Assembly: GCA_002869385.1 (NCBI GenBank)
Contig: PKTB01000026.1
Span: 1 to 64,000 of the forward strand
DNA: 64,000 nucleotides
From: Marinilabiliales bacterium
Lineage (GTDB): Bacteria > Bacteroidota > Bacteroidia > Bacteroidales > ML635J-15
Direction: 5' to 3'
The first letter of the stretch is position 1, and every line of letters begins with the position of its first letter. This document shows positions 30,601-40,350 of this stretch, in pieces. A model generated the notes under the pieces. That model was not told where the DNA came from, did no database searches, and saw only the letters and a list, made by a program, of their open reading frames with translations. A program made the translations under genes and the position numbers.

Positions 30601-31060
30601 TCCTTTCCCTCAGCTTGCTTTTCCAAATTATGATTTCAGGTTCAAAAAGAATGGTGATAAAATATCTGTTTTTGATGAATTGAGGAAGAAATGGTTGGTT
30701 TGTACACCTGAAGAATGGGTAAGGCAAAATCTTGTTAAATATTTAATAAACGAACTTAATTATCATGCATCTTTAATTGCTTTGGAAAAAGGTTTAAGCA
30801 TTGCCGGTAGAGAATACAGATTTGATGCATTGGTCTATAATAGAGAATTTAAACCCTTATTAATTATTGAATGTAAGGCACCTGAAATTAAGCTTCAGCA
30901 AAAGGTTTTTGATCAAATTTGGGAATATAATCATAAGATAAATGCTCCGTACTTTTTGGTTACAAACGGATTAGGTTTTATAATGGGTAAAGTGTCCCAG
31001 CAAAAGGGAGTAGAGTATTTTAGTAAACCTGTAGATTTTGACGAATTATTAAGCTTATAG
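30593..31060 (+). CDS. HsdR N-terminal-domain protein (PD-(D/E)XK nuclease fold)
   Basis: From ATG 30593 the protein has 155 residues. The upstream extension to 30530 overlaps the previous gene out of frame and is not needed. The nuclease core 'YRFDALVYN ... LLIIECKAPEI' shows the D...ExK triad seen in type I restriction R-subunit N-terminal domains (HSDR_N_2). 'VTNGLGFIMGK' follows as in relatives. Stand-alone versions are widespread in Bacteroidota and are not part of a restriction system; no HsdM or HsdS is nearby. The start overlaps the DUF6265-like gene by eight bases. Confidence 0.82.
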   Translation: MSSPFPQLAFPNYDFRFKKNGDKISVFDELRKKWLVCTPEEWVRQNLVKYLINELNYHASLIALEKGLSIAGREYRFDALVYNREFKPLLIIECKAPEIKLQQKVFDQIWEYNHKINAPYFLVTNGLGFIMGKVSQQKGVEYFSKPVDFDELLSL

Positions 31061-31555
31061 CTAATCAGAACTATTTTTTACGGACATTGTCTTCTTCTCA
31101 TTATTCCCATTTGCTGAAATAATAAGCAAGGAATCACCACTAGTTTTAAATGATAAGTCATTGATAATTGAAGGAGTAAATCTATAGTTCCAAATAGTTG
31201 AATCTCTGTATGTATTTAAAAGTCTTTTACTTTTTGAAGTATCAGTAGCTAGGTAAAGCTGGTTATCTTTACCAAACGAGTAATTACAATAAACAAAATC
31301 AAAATAAGTGTCTTTATGGTTTTCATAAATGAATGTTGAATCAGAGTTTAGGATTAAGTACTCACTTAGTTTTTCTTCGTTTCTATAGTATCTTATGGAA
31401 TTTTCATCAGAAAGGTATTTATACATTACTTTTTTAGATTTTTGTCATTTATTATTCGAATTACTTTTAACAAAAAGTGTACAGCTCATAACAAAGGTTA
31501 ATGCATAGAGCATTAGTAATAATGATAAATATTTAAAGTTTAAGAAACGTTTCAT
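31061..31555 (-). CDS. Predicted lipoprotein, in-frame TGA at 31445-31447
   Basis: The full frame runs from ATG 31555 for 164 codons. The N terminus 'LLLMLYALTFVMSC' is a lipoprotein signal with Cys25 at the lipobox. TGA at codon 37 ('SNSNNK*QKSKK') interrupts the frame before the conserved-looking 'YLSDENSIRYYRNEEKLSEY'. Ordinary gene finders would start at the internal ATG at 31426 and miss the signal. No family is recognised. It begins exactly after the TAA of the preceding small lipoprotein gene (TAAATG), so the two form an operon with the glycosyltransferase and GNAT genes. Confidence 0.65.
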
Positions 31556-31759
31556 TTAATTTTTAGTTTCTGAGATATTTTGATTTTCGTTAATTATTGC
31601 GTCATTTTCTGCTTGCTGTTGTTTTACTTGTTGATCTCGAACAATTTTAACACCGTATTCCGGGTGTATATCATCATCATCACCGCAAGAAGTAAACCCT
31701 AATAGTCCCAGAACAGCAATAAGGATGCTACTTTTTAATGCTAAGAATTTAATTTTCAT
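31556..31759 (-). CDS. Small lipoprotein resembling the N terminus of radical-SAM-associated lipoproteins
   Basis: The protein has 67 residues with a lipobox LLGFTSC (Cys25) and a short, acidic, Gln/Asn-rich tail ('RDQQVKQQQAENDAI'). The segment 'GLLGFTSC....PEYG' resembles the start of Bacteroidota lipoproteins that travel with radical SAM enzymes, which are usually longer. No radical SAM gene is visible within the window, so this resemblance may be chance. The start overlaps the GNAT gene stop by 11 bases. Confidence 0.55.
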   Translation of the reverse strand: MKIKFLALKSSILIAVLGLLGFTSCGDDDDIHPEYGVKIVRDQQVKQQQAENDAIINENQNISETKN

Positions 31760-32291
31760 TTTTTAAAATTTGATAGAACAATACATCTTGAAATTCTCCA
31801 TTTTGGAGTTTCCATTGACTTAAAACCCCAGATTTTTTAAAGCCGGCATTTTCAAACAACTTAATGCTAACGAGATTCTCTGAGTCAATATTGCACCATA
31901 TTTGGTTAATTTCCAGCACTTTAAAGCAATAATCTGTTGCCAATTTGATGCTTTTATCTGCAATCCCTTTATTTCTAAACTCCTCCAGAATTAAAATTCC
32001 TAAGCCTATCCTTGAATGAAAAGGTTCGAATTCAAAAAGATCTATAATTCCAATGCTCTTGTTTGTCTCTTTTTCTTCAATGATAAGTCTTATCTCTTTA
32101 TTTGCATAAATATCGTAAATTGAATTTTCGATATGAAGTTTTAATTGCCATTTTGAGTATGGAGATTTAGAATCACTAACAAACCAATAATCCGGATTAT
32201 TTTCTAAAGTATATAAGAATTCCAGATCTTCAGGTTCTGGTTTTCTTAATTTGATACTTTCAGATTCTAATATTTTCCAAGTTTTCTCCAT
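31749..32291 (-). CDS. GNAT N-acetyltransferase, RimJ/RimL-like
   Basis: This acyl-CoA-dependent acetyltransferase has 180 residues. Motif A is 'RIGLGILILEEFRNKGIADKS', with the R/Q-x-x-G/A acyl-CoA loop in RNKGIA. Motif B is 'SIKLFENAGFKKSG'. The closest general class is RimJ/RimL/SpeG-type; the substrate is unknown. The gene sits after a surface-polysaccharide glycosyltransferase and overlaps its true end by 25 bases, so it may modify a sugar or amino group in the same pathway. The frame is intact. Confidence 0.8.
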   Translation of the reverse strand: MEKTWKILESESIKLRKPEPEDLEFLYTLENNPDYWFVSDSKSPYSKWQLKLHIENSIYDIYANKEIRLIIEEKETNKSIGIIDLFEFEPFHSRIGLGILILEEFRNKGIADKSIKLATDYCFKVLEINQIWCNIDSENLVSIKLFENAGFKKSGVLSQWKLQNGEFQDVLFYQILKNEN

Positions 32292-34228
32292 GATTTTAAT
32301 ATTATATTGAGATCTTGCATTAATCTGTAGTCTTTAGCATACATCATATTAAGTCTTTCAATTAATGCGGTAGAAATCTCATCATGTTTTATTATAACAG
32401 CCGGAGAAAATATTCACGGTTTGATTTTTGGTAATAGGCTTGTATCAGCATCCTTTTTATTACAATAACCAACAAAAGACCGGCTACCATAGAATACCCT
32501 AAATAAGTTTTTTATCATTTTCCAACGTCCCGGAGTTATAATAATCAGAATAGGTAGGAGTAAAATCATGAAAAATGAAAAAACAAAATCTAACATTCTT
32601 TTATTTCTTTGATTTTCAGGTTTTACAATGCTGTTAATATCAATATTGTAAAGTTCACCTGTTGTATTTATTGAGTTGCTACCTATAACACTAATTCCAT
32701 CAGGACTTGCAATTTTATAATCTAGTTTTGCATTATTTAGTTGTAGCATTGTGTTAATTATCTGTTGTGATTTTAAATTTTTAGCACAGAAAATTATTTC
32801 GTCAATCTTTTTAATTCTTACAATTTCGTCAAGTTGTTCTACTGTGCCTGCAAAAAAATTATCCTGATTATCATTTTGCGGATTAACAAATGCTTCGATC
32901 TTAATTTTTGGGTTATTATTATTTAGTAAATTTACTAGATTGTTGCTTTCTTTTTTATTTCCGACAATAGCAACGCGTTTTTTACCTGGTAGATTAATAT
33001 TAAAAATAGATCTACCAGTAAAATAAAGTAGAAATCTAATGATTGGCAGAAGGATTATTGTCCAGGCAGAGCCAAGTAAAATTAAAGCTCTAGAGAAACG
33101 TAATTCAACAGGAAGTAGAGAGTATAAAACAAGTATTATTACGGCTCCCACACCAATACCTTTGAATATATTTTTAATTTTAACAGGCTTATCGTAACCA
33201 CCAAGAAATAGTAATGAGAATAACCAAATAATCACATAAGAAATAACTCCATATATCTTTACATCTTCTGGATATGCATCTTGATGTCCAAAAATATGAT
33301 TAGACCAGATGGGGGTAAGTAATGCAAATCCGGAAAGGATAACCAAAGCATCAATAATTGGTGTAATAATGCTACGGACAAATCTGTATAATATTGCAGC
33401 TGCAGCACGCAAATATATTGCAAAGTTTATTAATGCACTAAATGTACCAGCATGCTTTTTAGAGAAGTGTTTTTTTGCAAAGATTATCATTGCATTGTAA
33501 AACACTAAAACATAATTAATACTTCCTTTTTTTGTACTTTCACCTTTATAATGGATTATTGTAGTTCCAGGGTAATAATAATTTTTGTAATCTGCGAGTG
33601 TTATACGGTACGACATGTCAATATCTTCACCATACATAAAAAAAGCTTCGTCAAGCAATCCGGTTTTATCTAGACACTCTTTTATTAGAAGCATAAATGC
33701 ACCAGAAAGAACATCGACAATATGGGTTTGATCTTTATCAAGATAGGTAAGGTGATATTTTCCATATTTTTTAGATCTAGGGAATAGTTTTGCTAGTCCA
33801 AATATCTTATAAAATGCAACTTCAGGAGTTGGTAACCCACGTTTTGACTCAGGTAAAAATCTACCTTTACCATCAATCATTTTCACACCAAGTCCACCGG
33901 CATCAGAATGAGAATCCATAAAGTCACAAACAGATTGAAGAGTTTTCTCTTCTATTACTGTATCCGGATTAAGAAGTAATACATACTCACCTTTAGCTTC
34001 TTTTATTGCCTGATTGTTCGCATAAGAAAAACCATAGTTCTTTTTGTTCTCAATAAGTTTTACTTGTGGAAATTTTTCCTTTACCATTGAGCAGGAACCA
34101 TCTACAGAGTTGTTGTCAACTACAAATACTTCAGTCTCGCAATGCTTGGCTGATGCGAATACTGAATTAAGGCATTGCTCCAGGAAATGCTTAACATTAT
34201 AGTTTACTATGACAACAGAAATCTTCAT
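32267..34228 (-). CDS. GT2 glycosyltransferase with C-terminal membrane sugar-transferase-like region; in-frame TGA at 32414-32416
   Basis: The full frame has 653 codons. The N-terminal GT-A domain (about 1-250) opens 'MKISVVIVNYNVKHFLEQCL' and contains 'LLNPDTVIEE' and 'FFMYGEDIDMSYR'. Several membrane segments follow, then a Rossmann-like section ('KKRVAIVGNKKESNNLVNLL') and a C-terminal segment like polyprenyl-P sugar transferases ('KRMLDFVFSFFMILLLPILI'). TGA interrupts 'LLPKIKP*IFSPAVII' where Gly is likely (GGA to TGA). The frame then continues for 49 codons to TAG at 32267. The enzyme probably builds a cell-surface polysaccharide. Confidence 0.85.
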
Positions 34229-34333
34229 ACATGCAATTAACGGACAAAAATAAGAAAAAGTATCAAAACATATTGCATATCCTTGAGCAATTAATATTTG
34301 TTGTATTGCGTGTATTTATGTAAGTTTGTTCTA

Positions 34334-35629
34334 ATGAAAAGATACTTTTCGAAAATACCATTATCCGTAAAAATTTTGGTAGCAATGCTGCTGGGAATTG
34401 GATTTGGCTTGTTAGCGATAAACACAGGGATTATTAAGTTTACAAATGATTGGATCGCACCATTTGGAGACATCTTTATTAGGTTATTGAAACTAATCGC
34501 TATTCCACTAATTCTTGTTAGCCTAATAAAAGGCATTTCGGATATTAAGGATACTGCAAGCTTGTCTCGGATGGGTTTGCGTACAGTTTTGCTATATATA
34601 GTCACCACAGTGATTGCAATTTCTATAGGATTGGCGGCTGCTTATACTATTAAACCCGGGAACTTTTTCCCTGAAGATAAGCAGGAAATGCTTTTTGAAA
34701 AGTATTCACAGCAAGTTGAAGACAGTGAGGCCGCAGTAAAAGATTCTGAGGATGATAGCCCCATACAATTCTTAGTTGAAATTGTACCAGAGAATATTTT
34801 TATGTCAACGACTAATAATACTATGATGTTGCAAGTTATCTTTTTTGCCATTTTATTTGGTTCTGCAATAATAGTATTACCTAGAAGTAAGACCGAACCT
34901 GTGCGAAACTTTTTTGATTCGCTTAATGATATTGTCTTAAAGATAATTGAGATAATAATGAATTTTGCGCCAATAGGAGTGTTTGCTCTTATTGTATCTG
35001 TAATAGTTGATGTTGCCGGGGATAATCCTGCTGATTCTGCTTCTCTATTTGGTTCACTAGCTCTTTATGGTTTAACAGTAGTTCTTGGTCTTTTGGCTAT
35101 GATATTGTTAATCTATCCTCTTTTTGCAACAGGTATTGGGAAGGTAAGATATTTGAAATTTATAAAAGGGGTATTTCCTGCTCAATTACTTGCTTTTAGA
35201 ACCAGTTCAAGTGCTGCAACTTTGCCGGTTACAAAAAAGTGTGTTGAGGAGAACCTCGATGTTGAAGATGAGGTAAGTAGCTTTGTTTTGCCAATTGGTG
35301 CAACCATAAATATGGATGGAACCAGCTTATATCAGGCTGTGGCTGCAGTTTTTATCGCTCAGGTTTTTGGTATTGACCTTACCTTTGTCGATATGCTAAC
35401 CATAATCCTTACTGCAACCCTAGCTTCTATAGGTTCTGCTGCAGTTCCGGGTACGGGAATGATAATGCTGATAATTGTACTTTCTTCTGTTAATATTCCT
35501 GCCGAAGGTCTTGCTCTTATATTTGCAGTTGACAGACCTCTTTATATGATGAGAACCTCAGTGAATGTTACCGGAGATTCTGTGATATCTGTTATAATCA
35601 ATAGGTTTCTTCGAAAGAGAAAATCTTGA
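34334..35629 (+). CDS. Dicarboxylate/amino-acid:cation symporter (DAACS/GltP family)
   Basis: This inner-membrane sodium- or proton-coupled transporter for glutamate, aspartate or C4-dicarboxylates has 431 residues from ATG 34334. The serine-rich reentrant loop is seen in 'RTSSSAATLPVTKKCVEEN'. The second substrate/ion region reads 'LPIGATINMDGTSLYQA' (NMDGT motif), followed by 'GSAAVPGTGMIML' and 'VDRPLYMMRTSVNVTGD' (RTxxNVxGD). It overlaps the start of the next gene (TGATG), indicating an operon with the EFR1 ferredoxin protein. An upstream TTG-like start at 34298 was not chosen. Confidence 0.93.
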   Translation: MKRYFSKIPLSVKILVAMLLGIGFGLLAINTGIIKFTNDWIAPFGDIFIRLLKLIAIPLILVSLIKGISDIKDTASLSRMGLRTVLLYIVTTVIAISIGLAAAYTIKPGNFFPEDKQEMLFEKYSQQVEDSEAAVKDSEDDSPIQFLVEIVPENIFMSTTNNTMMLQVIFFAILFGSAIIVLPRSKTEPVRNFFDSLNDIVLKIIEIIMNFAPIGVFALIVSVIVDVAGDNPADSASLFGSLALYGLTVVLGLLAMILLIYPLFATGIGKVRYLKFIKGVFPAQLLAFRTSSSAATLPVTKKCVEENLDVEDEVSSFVLPIGATINMDGTSLYQAVAAVFIAQVFGIDLTFVDMLTIILTATLASIGSAAVPGTGMIMLIIVLSSVNIPAEGLALIFAVDRPLYMMRTSVNVTGDSVISVIINRFLRKRKS

Positions 35630-36678
35630 TGGATAAAAAATATAAAATATTAGCCTTTTATTTTACAGGAACAGGGAATGCAAAAGCTGCTGCTGAATGG
35701 ATAGGTAAATATGCAAATGAAAGATCTGTTGAAGCTGAGATTTTTAATATAGATGAGCTTAGGACAGAAGAATTACCCAAAATAAACAAAGGCGATATAA
35801 TTGGAATAATATCACCAACCCATGGTTTTAATTTACCTCCGGTTGTATTACGATTTATTAGTCGACTACCAAAGTCAAATAAAAATAAGGCTTTTATTAT
35901 AAATACACGAGCAGGAATGAAACTGCATAAGTTATTTCTTCCTGGTTTAAGCGGAATTGCTCAGTATTGGACAGCTTTAAGACTAAAGTTTAAATCATAT
36001 GAGATAATTGGAATGCAGCCGTTGGATATGCCTTCGAATTGGTTAATTATTCATCCCGGAATTAAACAAAATGTTGTAAAATCAATTTTTAATCGTTGCG
36101 AAACTAAGATTGAAGGTTTTGTAGATAAAATATTGAATGGTAAGAAAGTTTACAAGGCATTGTTATCATTGCCTTTTGATCTGGCAGTTTTACCAGTTTC
36201 CATTTTGTATTTCTTTGTTGGCAGATTCTTTTTAGCCAAAACAATGTTTGCAAATTTTGATTGTAACTCATGCAGATTATGTGAGAAAAAATGCCCTGTT
36301 AATGCAATTAAAATAATTGATAAAAGACCATTTTGGACATTTAATTGCGAAAGCTGTATGCGATGCGTAAATATCTGCCCACAGAGAGCAATTGAAACCT
36401 CGCACTCCTTTGTTGCAATGATGATTGTAACTTATTCATTGGTTATAAGCCCGCTCATATTATTGGGGATATCGAAATTAGATTTTATAAATGCAGATAA
36501 TCTAATAATTGATAATCTAATCAGCATTATAGCTGCATATATCTTCTTAACAATTATGATGCTCTCGTATTATATAGTTCATTTTCTCCTACGATTTAGA
36601 TTCTTTAATGCAATTATGACATATACCTCTTTAAGCAAGTTTAAGTTTTGGCGTAGGTATAAAGGCTTGAAGGAGTAA
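35629..36678 (+). CDS. EFR1-type flavodoxin/4Fe-4S ferredoxin protein
   Basis: The 349-residue protein has a flavodoxin-like N-terminal domain ('ILAFYFTGTGNAKAAAEWIG' binding FMN phosphate; 'GIISPTHGFNLPP') and two 4Fe-4S clusters in 'CNSCRLCEKKCP' and 'CESCMRCVNICP' (about residues 205-250). A C-terminal membrane pair follows. It probably shuttles electrons near the membrane; the partner is unknown. The start is coupled to the transporter (TGATG). The last 80-90 bases of this gene recur as degenerate copies upstream of both tRNA-Pro loci, and an internal piece recurs at 38185. Confidence 0.88.
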   Translation: MDKKYKILAFYFTGTGNAKAAAEWIGKYANERSVEAEIFNIDELRTEELPKINKGDIIGIISPTHGFNLPPVVLRFISRLPKSNKNKAFIINTRAGMKLHKLFLPGLSGIAQYWTALRLKFKSYEIIGMQPLDMPSNWLIIHPGIKQNVVKSIFNRCETKIEGFVDKILNGKKVYKALLSLPFDLAVLPVSILYFFVGRFFLAKTMFANFDCNSCRLCEKKCPVNAIKIIDKRPFWTFNCESCMRCVNICPQRAIETSHSFVAMMIVTYSLVISPLILLGISKLDFINADNLIIDNLISIIAAYIFLTIMMLSYYIVHFLLRFRFFNAIMTYTSLSKFKFWRRYKGLKE

Positions 36679-36898
36679 CTGACTTTTTTATCTCTGTAAA
36701 CTATAATTGCTGCCATGCAACAAAATGCAAATGTAAAAGCTAAAAAACTTACAAAATACTCTAAAATTGTTTTAGGCTTTGTTATAAAGTATTACATTGC
36801 ATTGAAATTATAAAAAGTGTATTTGTTTACTGAGATTTAATATGTAATTATAGTTTTAGAGGGTATAAACTAGTTAGCTGTAAGCTGGAAAAACTAAA

Positions 36899-38095
36899 AT
36901 GAGAAAAGAAATAATAGTATGGTGTTTTGTTCTTTTTGCTTGTTGTAACTGTAAAAGTCAGCAAGTAATTCAATCATCATTTTCTAATGGAAATATACCA
37001 ATAACTTATCGAAATCATATTTATATTAAAGGTGTGACAGATAGTGTATCAGGTAACTTTGTATTTGACACAGGTGCTACAAATCTATATTTTGACGATT
37101 TATTTTATCGCTCTAATAAATTTAGCTACAAGAATTTAAAAAATGGTCATATTACAGGTGCAGGTACAAAAGGACAGGATATTGTTATAATAATGGATAC
37201 TGTCAATTTTTCTTTCGCAAGTGAAAACTATGAAACAGAAGCAGTTCCTGTTTTGATGCTTAAGTCAATTCTTGGTGATTATGCTGATGGAATTATAGGT
37301 TTGGATTATTTCGCTAATAGCGTGCTTGAAATCAATTATATTGATGAATATATTAAACTCTATGAGGACATAAATTTAATTGACGTTACAAAATATAAGA
37401 AACTCAAACTTGAAAAATTTGAAAATCGATTGCACCTTCCTTTGACAATATATATCGATAGCATAAATAAAATATCAGGCTTATTTCGTTTAGATATTGG
37501 CAATGGAGGTTGTATTTCTATTACAAGTCCAGTTGCAAAAGAGAATGAATTAGAGAAAAGAATTGAAAATAAAGTTGGTTCTTTTTCCAAATATGAAGGT
37601 GTCGGAGGAGATTCATTTTGCTATTATTTTAGAGCTGATTCGGTATTATTTTCTGATTATGTTTTAGAAGATGTTACTATGAATTTTAGTACCGACAATG
37701 CCGGGTCACTAGCTGTATATAATCATTATGGATTATTAGGAAATGGTATATTAGAGAAATTTGATCTTATAATAGATTTTAAAGAGTTATATCTTTACAT
37801 AAAACCGAATGAAAACATATACATTCCTTTTGACTTTTCTTCTTTAGTATTTGGTTATGTTAACAGGAGTGAATCGATGGGAGTTTGGATAGTTGCAAGC
37901 ATACGGGAGAATAGTAATGCGAGCAAGAGCGGATTAAAAATTGATGATCAAATTATTTCTATTAATGGAATATCTGTGAGTGAAATTCTATTTGAATGCC
38001 AGGATGACTTTTTTGATGATGTAGATGAAATAAATCTGGAAATAAAGAGAAAAAGAAGAACAAAAGAAATTAATATTGTATTAGAAGATTTTTAG
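36899..38095 (+). CDS. Secreted retropepsin-like aspartic protease with C-terminal PDZ
   Basis: The 398-residue protein has an N-terminal signal (MRKEIIVWCFVLFACCNC, a possible lipoprotein). It has a retroviral-type aspartyl protease fold: the first catalytic motif is 'GNFVFDTGATNLYFDD' and the second half contains 'GLFRLDIGNGGCISI', where a second D-[ST]-G equivalent reads DIG. A PDZ domain ('GVWIVASIRENSNASKSGLKIDDQIISINGISV') occupies the last 90 residues. Relatives are common as tandem family expansions in Bacteroidota. It is the first gene of the tRNA-Pro/EFR1-tail island. Confidence 0.83.
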   Translation: MRKEIIVWCFVLFACCNCKSQQVIQSSFSNGNIPITYRNHIYIKGVTDSVSGNFVFDTGATNLYFDDLFYRSNKFSYKNLKNGHITGAGTKGQDIVIIMDTVNFSFASENYETEAVPVLMLKSILGDYADGIIGLDYFANSVLEINYIDEYIKLYEDINLIDVTKYKKLKLEKFENRLHLPLTIYIDSINKISGLFRLDIGNGGCISITSPVAKENELEKRIENKVGSFSKYEGVGGDSFCYYFRADSVLFSDYVLEDVTMNFSTDNAGSLAVYNHYGLLGNGILEKFDLIIDFKELYLYIKPNENIYIPFDFSSLVFGYVNRSESMGVWIVASIRENSNASKSGLKIDDQIISINGISVSEILFECQDDFFDDVDEINLEIKRKRRTKEINIVLEDF

Positions 38096-38184
38096 TTTAA
38101 GCACCCGCTTACACCTTATTCCTTGTATGCCCAACTAGACATATAATATTAAAGCAAACCCTTAACTCTTTATTATTTTACTTC

Positions 38185-38273
38185 TTAGATTATATAAATG
38201 CAGATAATTTAATAATTGATAATCTTATCAGCATTATAGCTGCCATACAATAAGAATCTTACATTTAAAAGCG
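38185..38273 (+). pseudogene. Fragment of the EFR1 gene (internal piece fused to its downstream flank)
   Basis: Positions 38185-38242 match 36477-36535 of the intact EFR1 gene with about three differences, through 'agataattgataat..' to GCTGC. The copy then continues with CATACAATAAGAATCTTACA, which matches the region downstream of the gene at 36713 onward (CATGCAACAAAATGCAAATG). The intervening roughly 175 bases are missing between two GCTGC words. It is non-coding. Confidence 0.7.
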
Positions 38274-38320
38274 GGAAAATGATAGTTTGTCCCAATCAAT
38301 ATTATTAACTTTTGTTCAGT

Positions 38321-39880
38321 CTATTTATACTCTCCTGCCAACTTAAAAGCTTCGTATGCATTAACAATTCCACCGGACTCGGATAATTCAGAAAATTTCA
38401 CTTTTTTTCTTTTCTCATTTTCAAGATCTGGTTTTAAAACTTTCAGGTTCTTTTTAGGTTTATAGGAACTTTCTTTGAGGATTGTCACCATCTCGCTTGC
38501 TGTTAAATCCGGATAGTATGACCAAATTAATGCAGCAATTCCACTAACAATAGGTCCGGCAATACTGGTTCCGCTTGAGCCCCTATATCTACTATCACCA
38601 TAAAGTGAAATCACATCTACTCCCGGAGAATAAATATCTACATATTCCTTTCCATAATTTGAAAAGATTCCAACAAAATACTTATCAATTTCAATACTTG
38701 ATGCACCTACACTAATCCAATTTTTTAGTTCAGTATTGTCGTTCAATCTATCACTTGGATAGCTTGGATATAAATCAAGATCAACGCCATAATTTCCGGC
38801 ACTATGTACTAAAAGGACATTGTGATCCTGAGCATATTTCACTGCAAAGTCTACAAATTCTTTATTCGGTGAGTATTGTTTCCCAAAACTCATATTGATA
38901 ATATTAGCTCCATTGTCAACTGCATAAATAATTGCTATGGCAATATCTTTGTCTCGCTCATCACCGTCAGGAACAACTCTTAATGTCATTATTTCAACAT
39001 CTGTTGCAATACCGTCAATACCAATTCCATTGCCTCTTACAGCAGCTATAACGCCTGCAGTTGATGTGCCATGATCATAACTTGGGCCAATAACATCATT
39101 GTTACCGTAATTTCTATCGTCAAAATCATTTGGATCGTCTCCAACAATCTCTCTTGGATTAAAGTCAAGATTTAAATAATAATCCAAGTATTCCTGATTC
39201 ATCTCAAGTACTTCTTCTAAAGCTTCTTCAGTAAAACCAAGTGAATATTTCTCTAACAGAAAATTCTTAGCGTTAAGCACATTTTCATTTTTAGAATCCA
39301 CTTTTTTTAGATCTTCTAATGAATTAACCTCTACACCGGTTTCTTTAAGAATTAATTCTTTTGCACTATAATACGACTTTTCAAAGTTTTTAAAGCCTTT
39401 TATATTATCTTCTCTGTATTTTAACTCTTTATTGTATTGTTCTTTAGCCTTGCTTAGATAATCGCTTTCTTCTGATTTTTTTACTATTCGTGTATATTCA
39501 TAATTCTCGTAGTTAACATTCTCACCATTTGCATTACCAATAAAATTCCAGCCATGCACATCGTCTGTATATCCATTATCATCATCATCAATATTATTAT
39601 CAGGAATTTCGTCATCATTTGTCCAGATTTGTCCTTCCAGATCTTCATGCATTATGTCAATACCACTATCAATCACCGCAACAATTACTGTTCGTTTAGG
39701 CTTCATATCTTTTATGTGCTAATAAAGCTTATTAACACTCGTCCCCATTACATCGTTAATACTTAAGTCCTTATTTTGCAAGTTCAAATATTTAGGATTA
39801 TAATTGTCTACACTTTCTTCCTGTGCTGTAATTGAAATGTAGGAAATGAGTAATACAAATAGAATTACGTACTTCTTCAT
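38321..39880 (-). CDS. S8 subtilisin-like serine protease, in-frame TAG at 39719-39721
   Basis: The full frame has 519 codons from ATG 39880 with the signal peptide MKKYVILFVLLISYISITAQ. The catalytic triad is Asp71 (VAVIDSGID), His270 (SYDHGTSTAGV) and Ser439 (GSSGTSIAGP), with a helical insertion of about 110 residues between Asp and His. Codon 54 is TAG in 'NKLY*HIKDMKPKRTV', where relatives have Glu in a 'YELLK' type helix, so GAG to TAG is likely. The stop precedes the catalytic domain; translation could restart at 39706 but would lack the signal peptide. It is probably secreted to the periplasm or surface. Confidence 0.87.
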
Positions 39881-40112
39881 AGCATTAAAAATTAGTTATT
39901 AATAGGTTTAATTATGCTTTTGGCAATTTTAAGAACATAAGATAGTTAAATTAAAGATACGTTGTATTGGTTTTTATAAATATTTCGTCTTTTTAATGTT
40001 TCGATTACATACTTTCAATTTTCAATTTAAAACTTAAGTTATTTTAACTTTGTTTTACCTGGTCAGGAGTATTAAAAGCCAGATGATATCATAATAAATT
40101 ATACATTTTTTT

Positions 40113-40199
40113 GCGATTTAAGTTTTTAATATGCTAATGACATACACCTTTTTAAGTAAATTTAGGTTTTGACGTAGGTATAAAGGGTTGAAGAGATAA
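40113..40199 (+). repeat. Degenerate copy B of the EFR1 gene 3' end
   Basis: This region aligns with 36590-36678 of the intact gene at roughly 80 percent by eye, from GCGATTTA through GACGTAGGTATAAAG to a final TAA. It carries internal stops ('FRF*RRYKG') and is not coding. It lies 42 bases before the tRNA-Pro remnant. Confidence 0.75.
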
Positions 40200-40241
40200 T
40201 TTGTTGAAATAATCAGAAGTTATATTTTGCATTATTGTTTT

Positions 40242-40300
40242 CGGAGTATCGCGCTACGTTCGGGACGTAGAGGTCGGAAGTTCGAGTCTTCTCACCCCGA
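40242..40300 (+). pseudogene. Truncated tRNA-Pro(CGG) lacking the D arm
   Basis: The anticodon arm (CTACG TTCGGGA CGTAG, 40254-40270), T arm and 3' acceptor strand (CACCCCG plus A) match the intact tRNA at 43404-43476. The 5' part reads CGGAGTA followed by five bases, with the D arm missing and two acceptor mismatches. It cannot fold as a functional tRNA. Confidence 0.82.
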
Positions 40301-40301
40301 C

Positions 40302-40335
40302 AAAAAAAGCATCTGTAAGATTAGATGCTTTTTCT
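40302..40335. terminator. Terminator between tRNA remnant and metallopeptidase gene
   Basis: AAAAAGCATCT (40304-40314) pairs with AGATGCTTTTT (40323-40333). It can act on both strands. Confidence 0.75.
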
Positions 40336-40350
40336 ATTTTATGAGTTCGA

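Larger units (their letters stand above)
39881..40350. other. Intergenic region carrying EFR1-tail and tRNA remnants
   Basis: About 470 bases lie between the 3' end of the metallopeptidase gene (minus, ending at 40351) and the 5' end of the S8 protease gene. They hold the EFR1-tail copy B (40113-40199), a truncated tRNA-Pro (40242-40300) and a terminator (40302-40335). The stretch 39881-40112 shows nothing recognisable. Confidence 0.6.
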
